Assembly: GCA_028554795.2 (NCBI GenBank)
Contig: CM068839.1
Location: 10,877,220 to 10,941,219 of the forward strand
Length of the DNA: 64,000 nt
From: Sinohyriopsis cumingii
Lineage: Eukaryota > Mollusca > Bivalvia > Unionida > Unionidae
Direction of reading: 5' to 3'
Shown here: positions 26,396 through 37,573 of the stretch, one piece after another
Layout of the letters: every line of letters begins with the position of its first letter
Numbering within the stretch: position 1 is the stretch's first letter
Notes under the pieces: model-generated
The model's input: only the letters and a program-made list of their open reading frames with translations
What the model was told of the DNA's origin: nothing
Database searches by the model: none
Made by a program: the position numbers and the translations under genes

Positions 26396-26483
26396 TGTGT
26401 GAGAAATGTCACTTGTGACACGAAAAACAAACAAGACAAGAGTTTATATACTTTTTCAGAACACGTTTATTGAATGTTTTTTT

Positions 26484-26830
26484 TTAAACATGAATACGAA
26501 AGACAAAAATACATAAAAGCCAAAGGCTTAAGTACAAGGATAAAAGGCACATGATAACCATGAACGTGGAATAAAAACAAGTGTCTGTACAACATGTTTT
26601 GGGTAATGTTCTAACCAGTTCTGTAGTAGGGGGTAAGGTCACACAAGTGTCCTCCCGAAAGGGTCTTTCAGGCCTGTCCACGACAGTCCCGTCCTGGGTG
26701 ACGGGTTCTTCTGGCACCGTCACTAACACGGGTTGAAAAGTAACTTTTTTCCTTGAATAACTCTCGTGCATACTGGGCCACCTCTTGGGTCCAAGCCAAA
26801 CCAATCTGGTTTCTTCTTCGTCAACGACAT
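26484..26830 (-). CDS. Small protein with C-terminal membrane anchor, start uncertain
   Basis: The long frame ends in CFYSTFMVIMCLLSLYLSLW and more hydrophobic residues, a clear membrane anchor, after a Pro-rich acidic domain with several Thr-Val repeats. It has no suitable ATG near its beginning. The first ATG after the TATA box (TATATAAAAAGG, about 26880-26891) lies at 26830 in another frame, and that frame stops at 26723-26725. The run of six T at about 26745-26750 is a likely frameshift site. So this may be a broken gene. AATAAA on the minus strand follows at about 26464. Function unknown. Confidence 0.5.
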
Positions 26831-26856
26831 GGTAAGTTACTTCAATGAACAATGAA

Positions 26857-29800
26857 CTATCGATCTTGCCTAGGGTTCCTTTTTATATACAGACCAATAC
26901 CGACGTGACCGTACGGCAACGTAAAGTGATTGGGAAGTCGCACTCGCTTCTGGTATACAATTTGATAGACCTTTTCCAAGGGTCGACTGACGATGTGGTG
27001 AGTGGGTAAACGTACAATCTTGTTCGGTTGATAGGTGGTCATTTTAAAGTTTCCATCCTCTCCCGATTGCAAGGCTTCTTTCAATACCCCAAAGTTGACC
27101 ACTCGACTGGTACGATGATTCAGAGTCAGTCCTTTCACTTTGCACGTCGTGTGCACTTCTCCTTGTTCGTCCCGGGATTCGTAGCCGTAATTTTTGGGGC
27201 CGCCACTGACGAAACTTAGAATCTTGTCGTCGGGATGCTCGTCTGTCCAGGCTCCTAAACGGTCTCCTTCGATGTCAGGGTGATGTTGAATCGGGTGATG
27301 GATGTAAATGCAACTGTCCGTGTCAAAGTACAGGACGCGTTCTTCTAACAGTTCTAAAGCTTCGAACAATTTTAAGCGAGCATGAGCTGTCACGTAAGCC
27401 GCAATGATGACATTTCCAAAAGGGTCGTCTTGTACAAAGTCCAGATCTTCTTCGTAATTGACCAAGATCAAATCCTCTCGAACGACGTCCACGTGTTTCA
27501 TGTATTTGGTTTTGTCGTGAATCATCTGGAAGTAGCGGGAAGGTTCTGTCAAATATTCCGTCTTGGGTAAACACGGTCGTTGTGCCATTTTACCCCACAA
27601 GCAATTTAACATCACTTTGGCAAACGATCGCCTGCCTTCGTTTTTTCAATGTGGTCTAAAGAGATGCCTTCTTGTTCGTAGTATTTCTCTTTGAATTGTA
27701 TTTGGTCTTCGGGAGTGTGACACCAGGAAGGATAGCCGCTGGCTTCTTGTTTCAGTTTCAAAAAGGCATCCACGTAGTCGGCGAAAATGCCTTTCTGAGT
27801 AGGGTCACCCTTGTGGTACTGTTGTGTCTTGGGAAAGTGGCAAATTTCGTACACTTCTAACAGTTGGTATCCCATGTCCAGAGCTTTGAACAATTCCACG
27901 CTGACCCAGGTTCCCGTCAAGGCCCGTTCTTCCTGGCTGTGATGGCAAGGTTGGTCCTGGTTGCACGTTTCGGCACAAGTACGGCACAAGGGAAGCATCA
28001 GTTTGCCTTGACAATGGTGAGGTAAGACGGGATGGTATAGGTTCGTGGGAGGCAAAACTTTACACTTGATCAAGCCTTCGTATTGTCGAATGTTTTTCAG
28101 GTCGATGTGTTCCGTCAGCAATTGCGGGTGCCCTACGGGAAAGCGACAATATTTGCACACGTAGGGATACAGCGAACACACGTCCAAGTATTTGATTTCT
28201 TCTCCTTTCTCTTCGTCGGCTTGGTACAGCAAACAGGTGGCATTGGTCCTTCCTCCGTACAAACTATCCCTCGGGTTCAACGGGTCCATGAACTGGTAAC
28301 TTTCCACGAGGCGTTTAAACTCGGGATCGGTTTTCAAACGGTGATCGTACTCGTGTTCCCACATTTCCACCACTTGGTATCCTTGCTGTTCTAACTTTAG
28401 GCGTCGCTGACAAGTGTCCTGGTACAAGTCTTCCATGGTTCGTTGCAAAAACTGATTTTTTAGTGTCACGGTCAGGGTAACAGACGGGACATCCATGAAA
28501 TAAGCAACCGTTAAACTCGTACACGATCTTGGGGTTTTCTATGTCCCAGCCATCGACCGAATACGTTCCGATGGTTTTTTCGCCTCCTCCGTTGCGTGCA
28601 TGCTGAATCCATTTGTCTTCCTTGTCGCACAAGTAATGTAACCAGCGTAGGGCTTTGACCGAGTATTGACGCTTGACATAGTGGGTCGTTTGAGGGCTGA
28701 TGACAGCCACGGTGTTTTCAGGAATGAATCGTTGTCGGTACACTAAGGAACACGCTTTGGCAATGGTGCAAGCTTCTTTCAAAGGATCGACCCCTCCGTG
28801 TTCCATGAACAGTTCTCGAAATTTTCCACAGCAACGCCGTAAAATGTCCACGTCGGAACGACAATACTTTAGCATTTCTTCCTGAAAGTCGAAAGGGTCC
28901 GAGGCGTGAGCCTGGTACCAAGCGTAGAAAGCTTCTCGTTGTTCGGTACGCATGTTGTCGGGGTCGTAATAGTGAGCCTCAGGCAAATGGGGTAGAACGG
29001 CATGTTGATTGGCTTCCGTATTGAAAAAGTGTGGTAAGTACCCTTTAGCCATTTCTGTCATTCCAAACGTTTTAGGCATTCGACTCAAAGGCATGGCCAA
29101 ATAGCTCATCGAATCTTTAAACTGTACTTGTCCCACTTGCATGAAAATGATTTTACCTCCGTTCAAAGTGACTTTAGGACGCTCGGTGCCTTGTTCCGTA
29201 TAGTACATCAAAAGAAACTGTCCATCGTATCCGGAGAAATTGTGAGCCATCACCGTGGCATGACGATGACAATCTCCGTAACGTTCGATGTCCTCTTGGC
29301 TCCACGTCTTGTCGATGGGGTCTAAGACCCATCGGGCAAAATCGGCTAACGTGTTCGGTCCCCGAAAGATTTTTTCACGCCCTCCAGGAATCTTGCTGCA
29401 GTGAGGGCAATGACTGAAGATAGGTTCTTGAATGCACTTCTCGCACGCTCGATGAGCCACGCAGAAATTAGGAATGTGAATGCCGGTCTCTTGCATGCAT
29501 TCGAAATCGAAAAAGATGAAATTGCCTTTCTTCTTGTGACCGTCCTCTTCCTCTGGTGGGGGTTGGTATTTTTGCACGTAACATTCGTGTTCCAAGTCCA
29601 CAATGTGGTGACAAATGTGACATTTTTTCTTTCCTCGACATACGTGTGCCTTGGTACTATTGGTACGTATGCCTTGTCCACACGTACGGCACAATCTCAG
29701 GAGTTGACAAGCACATTTCTTCTGTGAACCTTGTGTTTTCAAATGTTGCTGGTAACAGGTAGGGGTGACAAACGTGCGCAGACAAGTTGAACAAGGCACT

Positions 29801-30924
29801 GGTTCTTCGCTCAGACAGGGTGGAGAGGCCAAACATCCTGGGCATTTCCATCCACAAGACTTGTGTTGCTCTCGATTGTTATAACCATAATCACATTTCT
29901 CACAATAATAACCGTATCCCAGGAATCCAGTGATACTGGTAATGGTATCGAAATGTTCATCGTGATAATAGACATGAATGTATTTTCCGTCCTTAAAATC
30001 TTGGCCTCGAAACAGCAGAGACCCACGCATTTCTTGAGGGTGCACTTTCAAGGTGTAGCGTGGAGCTAGGGCATCTTGCAATTTTTGCATCTCAGGAATG
30101 CCACAGGGTGTGTCTTTGGACAGGCCAGCTTGTTGCAACAGGAGTTCTGCTTCGTTTCGTTGTTTGGCTCGGTCCGATTGTCGAATAGTTTTCCAGGCTC
30201 TTTTCCATTCTGTCGTGTCGTTCTTGTTGGCATAGGTTCGTCCCACCACGATGGCTCGAGCTAAACACATCTGGTCTTGAGGGTTGTTAATTCGGACGAG
30301 ACTTGTTTTGGTGTTGCGAAGGTCGTCCACCAATAACATCTTTTTGCGTCCAGTCCCTTGAGGAGGAGAGACGTGGGCCATTTTCAGTGTGGCTTTACCA
30401 TCGGTGATGTCAAACTGGTCATTAGATTGTTGTACGTGTTGAATCTTGTCCATGACTTTGGAAGGGGTTAGTTCTGCGGGTCTGCTAAACTCGATCCAAA
30501 CAGGGGATTTCAAACCGTCGTGATCTATGGATAGTGTCAAGCGATCGTCTTCTTTGGCTTGACATTGTCGCTTAAGTGCGGTGAGCAAAGAATCCCACAT
30601 CTCGGTGATAAACCCTTCTGCTTTCTCTAAGGGTACGTCGGACTTGAAATCTTTAAACTTCACCGTGTATTTGTAAGCCGTGGTTCTAAATTTTCTAGAG
30701 GAGCGCTTTTCCGTCTCTCGAATGGAATAGTACTTTTCAGGGTTGACACAGGGTGGTGAACTTGGTTTAGAGGGTTCTGATTCTGGTTCACTCATGTCCT
30801 CTTCAAAATCACTGGCATGAATTTGTGCCAAGATTTCAGCCCTGGTACGAGGCGATAGATCACGTTTCTGCCTCTTACTTCCTTCTTCTTATTCTTTCTT
30901 CTCGAATGAATAGGATCGTTTCAT
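26857..30924 (-). pseudogene. Protein-primed family B DNA polymerase, multiply broken
   Basis: Three consecutive frames cover a typical Polinton polymerase of about 1350 residues. The first has Cys-rich zinc motifs, exonuclease motifs FIFFDFECM, AHNFSGYDGQF and YCRSDVDIL, and EFNGCLFHGCPVCYP. The second has polymerase motif A (YLDVCSLYPYV). The third has the motif B end (LNCLWGK) and motif C YFDTDSCIY. The frame changes near 28.49 kb and again near 27.61 kb. The longest frame has no ATG at its apparent 5' end. An ATG at 30924 sits correctly after a TATA box, but its frame has TAA at 30889-30891. It replicated the element by protein priming; this copy should be inactive. Confidence 0.88.
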
Positions 30925-31059
30925 CTTGAGTGAAAAACGTCAAATGACTAAAGTTTAAACACCATAGACTAATTTATAGTCATGACAAACCAGCGTATAT
31001 AAAAGGGTGTGTGTCTTGTCCTTTCACTATTCATTTCACTCTCAAACCGAGCACAACGA
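30925..31059. promoter_or_regulatory. Divergent promoter of polymerase and zinc-knuckle genes
   Basis: CTATAAATTAG on the minus strand (about 30970-30980) serves the polymerase, and CGTATATAAAAGGG on the plus strand (about 30993-31006) serves the rightward gene. Each lies 45-65 bp from its ATG. Confidence 0.65.
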
Positions 31060-31550
31060 TGGAAGAGACTACCCAGATGGAACGTTTCGTCAGAGCTTTG
31101 CGAGGGGTCATTAGAAAATTCTCTTCAGACCAGCCTACGGACTACTCTCCTTCCTTTCGAGATAAAAGTCAGGATACTTGCTATATCTGTCAGAAGAAAG
31201 GGCATTGGTCTTCAGAGTGTCCAGACCGTCAAAAAAGAAAAAAAACAGGGGCTAAAAAAGACAAAAGTCAAGATACCTGTTATTATTGTAAAGAAAAAGG
31301 ACATTGGTCTCCAGATTGCCCAAAAAAGAAACAAGAGGAGTCAGAAGAAAAGAAGGATTCTTCAGAAGAAGAGAGGGATTCTTCGGAAGAAGAGAGGGAT
31401 TCTTCGAAAGAAGAGAGGGATTCTTCAGAGGAAGAAGAGGAAGAAAGAAGACAATTCTATTTAAAAGAGGCAAAGAAACAGGAGAAGAAAAGAAGAAGGG
31501 AAGAAAATGAGGAAAAAACGGTGAAGAAATTCAAAAAACAGAGAGACTAA
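31060..31550 (+). CDS. Zinc-knuckle (CCHC) nucleic-acid-binding protein
   Basis: 163 residues from the ATG at 31060, about 55 bp after a strong TATA box. Two zinc knuckles, CYICQKKGHWSSEC and CYYCKEKGHWSPDC, are each preceded by DKSQDT, so this is a duplicated module. A run of about four DSSEEER heptapeptides (21 bp repeats, about 31356-31440) follows, then a Lys/Glu-rich tail (KKQEKKRRREE). It probably binds single-stranded nucleic acid like retroviral nucleocapsid proteins; the acidic Ser repeats are likely phosphorylation targets. ATTAAA at about 31581 can act as poly(A) signal. Intact. Confidence 0.75.
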
Positions 31551-31799
31551 ACAAGGAGAAAGAAGAAGTCAATGAACTTTTAATTAAAGTGTTCTGTTGT
31601 GAATTGTGAATTGGATTGTAACTATGGAGAAAAGAATACATTAATGATATAAGGTAAGTGTCTTTGAGTTTTGATTTTAAAATAAGAAGCTACACTCACG
31701 CACTCATACACAGACACGTACTATAAGGGAAAAATGGGTGGGGTTTATTTTTGAGTTATTGGCAAATTGAAATTGTATTTCTTTTCGAGAAATGTGGGT
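31551..31799. other. Short AT-rich gap between convergent genes
   Basis: Poly(A) signal of the zinc-knuckle gene, then AT-rich sequence. Its right end holds CTTTTCGAG (about 31780-31789), the purine-rich downstream element (minus strand CTCGAAAAG) of the stem-loop at 31800. Confidence 0.5.
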
Positions 31800-31815
31800 G
31801 GCCCTGAAAAGGGCC
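31800..31815 (-). terminator. Histone-mRNA-type 3' stem-loop (Gln-rich gene)
   Basis: Minus strand GGCCCTTTTCAGGGCC followed by ACCCA and TTTCTCGAAAAGAAAT. It lies about 28 bp after the stop at 31843. Confidence 0.82.
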
Positions 31816-31842
31816 TTTTTTCTTTATGGTGTAGGAGTGAGT

Positions 31843-32403
31843 TTAACCAATCAACTTTAACTGCCTTAAGCCTTTGCCACGGCCAAGGCCTACTTCTGAT
31901 GATTGGGTTGAAATCACTAAGGGTGGTACGATAGGCTTAGTCACAGGGTTGGCGTGTTTAGCTCGGGAAGGTCGTATTCTCTTCGGTCGTGATAAAGAAG
32001 TCTGATACATTTGTTTCAGACTTCTTAACTCCGCTAAAATGTCCAACAGTACCGTAGCCGTTTGATTTTCACCCTCTTGTTTCTTTGCTGCTACTTCTTC
32101 TTGCTGTTGTTGCTGTTGTTTTTTTCTTACCTCTTCTTGTTACTGTTGCTGTTGCTGTAGGAGAAAAGCTTGTTCCGCTTCCTTTTGTCGTTGCATAAAT
32201 TTCTCCAATTCTTCTTTCTGTCTCTGTCTAAAATTCTCCACTTGCGGTAATGAAGAATGAGACGAAGGTTCCGGAACAAATTCTTGCGAGGTAAGAAAAT
32301 CCACAAAATCCCAATGTACCTCTTCTGAAAGTAAGTCCGGGTTCCCTTGGGCGGTCTCCCCTGCTGGTGCACCCCAATGGATCGTTTTCTGAATTTCCGT
32401 CAT
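31843..32403 (-). pseudogene. Gln-rich right-arm gene with an in-frame TAA
   Basis: From the ATG at 32403: TEIQKTIHWGAPAGE...FVDFLTSQEFVPEPSS, then a Gln/Glu coiled coil that stops at TAA 32140-32142 inside a CAA/CAG tract. The same frame continues at once with more Gln, then LDILAELRSLKQMYQ and a basic tail to 31843, where a histone-type stem-loop follows. A CAA to TAA change explains the break; readthrough or suppression cannot be excluded. TATATAGA lies at about 32450-32457 upstream on the minus strand. It belongs with the stem-loop gene set although its upstream region lacks the CACGTCCGCGC module. Confidence 0.55.
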
Positions 32404-32622
32404 GTTGAATCACTGTCGCATAGATTGACTGCACACAAGCGCTAGCGAATCTATATAGACCAACTGACGTCACAGACTAATCTCTTCGGATTGGATGCGG
32501 GCTGACTGAATTTTGTAACGCGTGTTTGGATTGGTGAATGAACTCAATCCGTTTCAATCCTACCTCTACCTATAAATAAGCGCAGTTCAGTGCATTGATT
32601 CACTTGTTCTCGTCGCTTCAAG

Positions 32623-32856
32623 ATGTGGACCGATGTGCAATCTTCTACGCTTGTGTCTTCCATGATGTTCCGGACGGACATACCCATGTATGTCCGATCC
32701 AAGTGGACCGTTGTCCACAGGACAAACACCAGCCTGTGGATACGTAGGATCTACGTAGAAAGACAAGGATGCCTCAAAAGAGTCCTGATTTACGGTCCTA
32801 CAGTGAAACGCAGCCTAAGGACAAGAAGAAGACCAATGCGGTGCCCTTTATGTTAA
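32623..32856 (+). CDS. Small basic right-arm gene ending in a stem-loop inside the TIR
   Basis: 77 residues. CTATAAATAAG (32569-32579) lies about 30 bp before CAGTTCAGTG, an initiator-like context, and the ATG follows at 32623: a textbook core promoter. Several ATTGG/CCAAT boxes lie at 32490-32550. The protein (MFRTDIPMYVRSKWTVVHRTN...VKRSLRTRRRPMRCPLC) is Arg-rich with no acidic cluster, resembling a small core or DNA-condensing protein; this is only composition. The stop is 24 bp before a perfect histone-type stem-loop in the right terminal repeat. Confidence 0.55.
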   Translation: MWTDVQSSTLVSSMMFRTDIPMYVRSKWTVVHRTNTSLWIRRIYVERQGCLKRVLIYGPTVKRSLRTRRRPMRCPLC

Positions 32857-32875
32857 TGGATACATTAACATAAAC

Positions 32876-33220
32876 CCAAAGGCCCTTTTCAGGGCCAGCC
32901 ATATTTCTCGAAAAGAGAATGACTTTATTCAATTGCCTACCCCTTTTTTAAATTTAAATTTAAATTTAAATTTAAAAAAAAATAAAAAAAAAATCCCATG
33001 TTCAATTCCCCTTGAGGCTAGAGTGGCCCAGGGTTTTTTCTCCATGTTCAATTCCCCTTGAGATTAGAGTAGCCCAAGACTATTTCCCATGTTAAATTCC
33101 CCTTGAGGCTAGAGTGGCCCACGATTTTTCTCCATGTTAAATTTCCATTGAGGCTAGAGTGTCCCAGTGGTCTCTGTAATGCTAATTCCCATTGAGGCTA
33201 GGGTATCCCCATTTACTGCT
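32876..33220 (-). repeat. Right terminal inverted repeat of element B
   Basis: 345 bp, complement of 15302-15648 with a few substitutions and length changes in the poly-T/A tract. Ends CCCCATTTACTGCT before the target duplication. The outermost three bases differ between the two ends (AAT versus AGC on the inward strand). Confidence 0.92.
32881..32896 (+). terminator. Histone-mRNA-type 3' stem-loop (right arm, inside TIR)
   Basis: GGCCCTTTTCAGGGCC preceded by ACCCAAA and followed by AGCCA and TTTCTCGAAAAGAGAATG. It is the inverted copy of 15628-15643. Confidence 0.82.
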
Positions 33221-33226
33221 CACCTG
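33221..33226. repeat. Right target-site duplication CACCTG
   Basis: Matches 15296-15301 exactly. Confidence 0.85.
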
Positions 33227-33848
33227 GGCCTCCCATTATCTTGCAGAATGAAAATGCGGAGAAACGTTATGAAGCTGTACACGAACGTTTCATGCTCGGA
33301 GACTGTCCTCGTACGTAATTGTGGTTCGTACTTTCATCCCAGACAGATCTTTAACCGTTTCCAGATTCAATTGACGATAACATTATGAGTATCCCTTCCC
33401 GATGCAATTCATCAGTCGTTAATTATGAATTGTTACTTCATACAGCAATGTGGCAGCCTGGTGATTCCATTCAGTTCATAAATGTATTTGGACGGAAGCA
33501 CATGACGGAGTTTGTAAAGAAGCTCATGTATCAAAACGTGCATTTATTGCTTAGCCAGTCTATTCCACAAAATCTGAAACCATCGTATAATTTACGAAAT
33601 CTTAAGCGTTTTTAAATGCATTATTAACGAGCCTGATTTATTTGGATTCTATTATTATTTTCCTAGTAGTTACTCCATAGCTTGTTTGTTAAATTTTACC
33701 TAAGAATTTAACCCACTCTTATATATTGGTGGTCTCTACTATGCTTTAAGTGAAAGACAATAATAATTTCAAAAATCATAAAGACTGTGGACAATCACGC
33801 ATCATCGTCGAAGAGGAAATTTTCATAAACACAGAATGAACTACAAAT
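33227..33848. other. Spacer between elements B and D
   Basis: About 620 bp. One 76-codon frame (33385-33615) starts with ATG and ends SYNLRNLKRF, but I see no motif, no promoter and no homologue in the window. I do not call a gene. Confidence 0.4.
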
Positions 33849-33983
33849 AGTATAGTGGGATCCATTAGCGACAATGGGAAAATACATTACGCACACACAC
33901 ACACACACGGAACGTTTAGCGACTATACTTTTTAGATCACCCTGGGAATGTTTAGCGACAAGGGGAATTTAACATGGGGTGAG
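33849..33983 (+). repeat. Remnant of left terminal repeat of element D
   Basis: Two degenerate units of the B-type terminal repeat (TTAGCGACAATGGGAA...; CCCTGGGAATGTTTAGCGACAAGG then GGAATTTAACATGG), interrupted by an AC microsatellite at about 33893-33909. Confidence 0.55.
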
Positions 33984-36900
33984 GTGACGTCACGGTACTG
34001 GACATTGGCAACAATGTGGCAAAGGTTTGACCTGAATACGCGCTACTGTAGGTAAAGACAAATACAGTAGAGACATAGACATATAGAACACATACATATA
34101 TTGATGAACATCAATCCATCACACTGTTACGTATATCTGATTTAATTCATATTTATTTTACTTTAATTGTTTGTCAGTTTTAAAAATTTTATTCTATTAC
34201 AGGCTATTATAATGTAAAATTATTCACTAGAGATGATACTTTTTCAGAAAATTGTTTGACCTTGACTGTTAGTTTATAAACACCAGGTGTTGATCTAAAT
34301 TCTGACATTGTTTCAGAACTTTTAGCTACTTTCATAAACAAGTTCTATTTTATTTTAAAATGATTGGCTGTTTCCAAGGTCATGATGGGATTACATTTAA
34401 GATGTAAACAATTTTTTTTCTTGGAGTAAAAATGATTGGTTTTCGTCAGGGTAATTTTTGGTGTACGTGACGATCACGTGACCCCTCTTCGATTTCGCAA
34501 TTACGGTTTTTCCATTACGCGCATTTGTTAGTTTTAGTAGAGATGCTTTGAGAGAGATTTCTCAGTTTCTGGCTTTTTACACTGATGTCAAGTTATTTTG
34601 TTGTAGCCAGATTTATAGTGTTCTAATTTTCTTCAAATCAGTTGGATTTCAAAAGGATTAATTCTTTTTTCTCTGGAAATATTTTGAGGAGTGCTCAGAA
34701 ATTGTGGAAAGACATTGCTTACAAATTTATTTTAGATTTTCAACACCGGAGTGCTATTATTTGTATTTCTACAAGGAACTGTAGATAAACACATTACTGA
34801 CTACAGCACACGTCATCATCACACATCTTGGATTTACCATCACGATTCCAACTTGAAATTATTAGAACATTTATTACTAGGACTTTTGCAATTTAATTCG
34901 TGGATTGTGGGAAGGAATCTGAACCACATCCCCCATACATTAAATAGACCGTATTCAGTGACGTCAGAATTTCATGTGCACGCATTAGCGCTCGAAGAGT
35001 GTTGTTAATTTAGCCCACAGGTCGTGGGAACATAAGGCTCCATACGACCTGTATGTAAAGGTATATATGAGTGGGAATAGTACTAATATTAGTACCCTTA
35101 CTCGTACCTCGTGGACAGGGTACTAACATGAGCATATACGTGTTAATGGAGCAAACCGGGTGTGATTCACACCCGGCGCTCTTTAAGCCTAATAATAACA
35201 CTTTAAACATATTCCTTGCATATAATCCAATAAATTGAGTAGTCCTCTTATTTAATACCGGAAGTATCGAAAATCATTGTAGAAATAGTTGTAAAATCTC
35301 GTTTACCTTTTTCTAAGCCGGTATTTTCGTTTAGATTGTCCGCCATATTAGTTCAGATAATGATTACTTCCGTTCTCAGCCTCGTTTGTTTGTGTGCCAT
35401 ATAAGGACATTGACGCCTTATTTGGAAACGTAAACAAATCGTAGTAAAAATTTGGCGCCGTTTGAGTCAGAATTTCTGCGCATTAAAAGTAAATACGATT
35501 TATCGGCAACTTTGAAATTCCACCTGGAAGCGATTATTCGCCACTTGATTGATAATAACATAGCGTAGAATATCCAAATATGGTCTGGCAAGCCTTAGGT
35601 AGAAAAGGGGTCACGGCGAGAGTCTCGCGTTATCTGTCATGGCGGACAGGGTGAGGTTAGTGTAACCATGCCAATTTATTTTATCGTGTAAGGGCTTAAT
35701 AAATTCAAAATAAGCCAAATTTCTTTAACAACATGATTATACTTATGTAGTAGATTTCTACACTGTTTGTTTTTCTGACTTTAGTGATGATTTTTTTTTG
35801 CTCCATTACATGATATGGGATCAGTTCGTAGCCTCAACCACAACAAAATCGAGTTGAGGCTACGACATCGTAGCTAGAGTGGGAATAGACCCAACTCACA
35901 CTCATGTTAAAAAGTACCAGTGTGTTCTACTGAGATACCATGTGTCTACCAAGGCAGAATGAAACGTCATTCGCGATTGGTCACAACTATGACGTCACAT
36001 TGGGATACCTGATGTTTTTTAGACGGGTGGAATTTGTTCCACATCTCCATCCTGGTACGAAATGTCTGAGATAGGCAAGGAGGCGAGGGACCCTGCAGAA
36101 GACGCAGGCGCAGAGGGCCCTGAAACGCCAGCTCGTACTTAATCAAATCTAGTCCAGTTTTTTTCTTCTTCTAATGGACAATATAAAATACCAATAATGT
36201 GTAAGCCACCTGTGCAGTTAATCAAATCAAATATAGTAAAACATTTTTTACTATTGTCCAATATTAAAATTCTGCATACTAAGCGTACATAAGTATTCTA
36301 AATGTATTCTACTCGATTTTAGTCAAAGTGACTATTATGAATTTCTATCAATATTAGGTTATAGGTTATAATTTTGAGCGGTCATCAAAAGATCAAATTC
36401 GTTGATTGGTTTTATCGAATTGGGATTCCAAGCCAAAATGAAATCCCTTACGTAATAGGCAGTTTTGGAGCCCAAAGAAGAGCTATTAGGTCCGCAGCCT
36501 GAAGGTTTAGCGGTGGTTATCCGTGTCCCATATCTCTGCCGCCGTTCGTAGTTCCTCATTTGACATAATCAATAAGGGTGGTGAGAGGATATTCCTGGTA
36601 GGTTTTGTCATAATGCTGAGAGAGGAGGCGCTCTGCAAATAACCATTGTTGTCTGCTAGGTTTTTCATTAGTCCTTAATGCTTAATGACCTACAAGCCAT
36701 GTACTGCACAGAGCTAGCAAAGTTTTTAGCCTTGTTACGGCTGGTTAAGGTTTCCTCCATTCCTAATTCTTGATAGCGCTGCACAAGTTTTGTCTCTTCA
36801 TTCTCATCTCCCACTTTCACCGTTTTTCTTCTGCGTTCTGTTCGTCTGTATTCCGGTCTTCTTCCTAGTCTATCTGTGTTGGTGTCTTAGTTTCTGTAGC

Positions 36901-37573
36901 AGCTTCCAATGTGATACGGTCCGATCGAGTTTCCATGTCCTTGAGAATATTCTGCCGAGTAGTAGTCTGGGTAAATATTGTTGTTCTAAGCATTTGTGGA
37001 GCCTGTATCTGGTGTGGGTGTCCATGTATGTTGCCAAAATTACTAGCCGATGTATTGAAGTGGATAGACACCTTGTCTTGAACAGGTTTCCTTCCCTTGA
37101 TACGTTTTCTATTGCTTTTCTTTTAGCTATACCATAGTCTCCCAATCCCTCGATATTCAGGTCTTCGCCCACCGTTCCAGTCCGCAAACTCCAGTTCGAA
37201 GCTTGCTGTTTTCTAAGTGCCTTAATAGCCCTTAGGACTGTTGCAGGAATAACTGCAATAACTGGTAGCCATTTTGGTGCCACGCTTTGCACGCTTTGTG
37301 CTGCAGTATTAGCTTCCACAAATCACGATGTGCTGTTCTGGCTGGTTTCAACGTGAATGATGGCGTGAATGTTTTGTTTGTTTATTTATGCTAGAGTGGC
37401 GTGCGCACAATCGTGCATGTGCTACTGGTAATGCCTGGACAGCAGGCTGTAAATTCTTCCTGGGAAAAGGAATCAGTGTCACATCCCCCAGACGTTAATG
37501 CACTCAAAGTGTGCTGTTAATAAAGCCATCATGTAGCGAAACAAAGTGTTCCAGGCTACCTGAATGATAGGCT
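33984..37573. other. Gene-poor interior of element D with dispersed repeats
   Basis: No gene I can support. Repeats: GAGTGGGAATAGACCCAAC at about 35878 recurs at 37580 and inverted at about 40777. About 36155-36240 (TAATGGACAATATAAAATACCAATA...GCCACCTGTGCA) is an inverted copy of about 41970-42045. About 37430-37510, read on the minus strand, has GGGGGATGTGACAC, recurring at about 40895 and 42080. The G-run followed by TGTGRCAC looks like a polypurine tract plus LTR start, so old LTR elements are likely. A 149-codon minus frame at 36870-37319 lacks an ATG start and known motifs. Confidence 0.45.

Larger units (their letters stand above)
15302..33220. mobile_element. Element B: complete 17.9 kb Polinton/adintovirus
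   Basis: Bounded by matching terminal inverted repeats (15302-15648 and 32876-33220) and identical 6 bp CACCTG duplications, the duplication size typical of Polintons. Inside are protein-primed family B polymerase, chromodomain rve integrase, A32-like ATPase, adenain protease, double-jelly-roll capsid and penton genes, the standard Polinton set, mostly on the minus strand. Both ends carry small genes that run outward into the terminal repeats. Near-identity of the two repeats suggests a fairly young insertion. Yet ATPase and polymerase are broken and other genes appear frameshifted, so this copy cannot be autonomous. Confidence 0.95.

Noticed and set aside
33385..33615. 76-codon frame between B and D
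   Set aside because: Starts with ATG but lacks promoter, motif and any relative in the window; expected by chance in AT-rich DNA.
36870..37319. 149-codon minus-strand frame in the D interior
   Set aside because: No ATG at its beginning, no recognisable domain, lies in LTR-like repeat sequence; kept only as a note.
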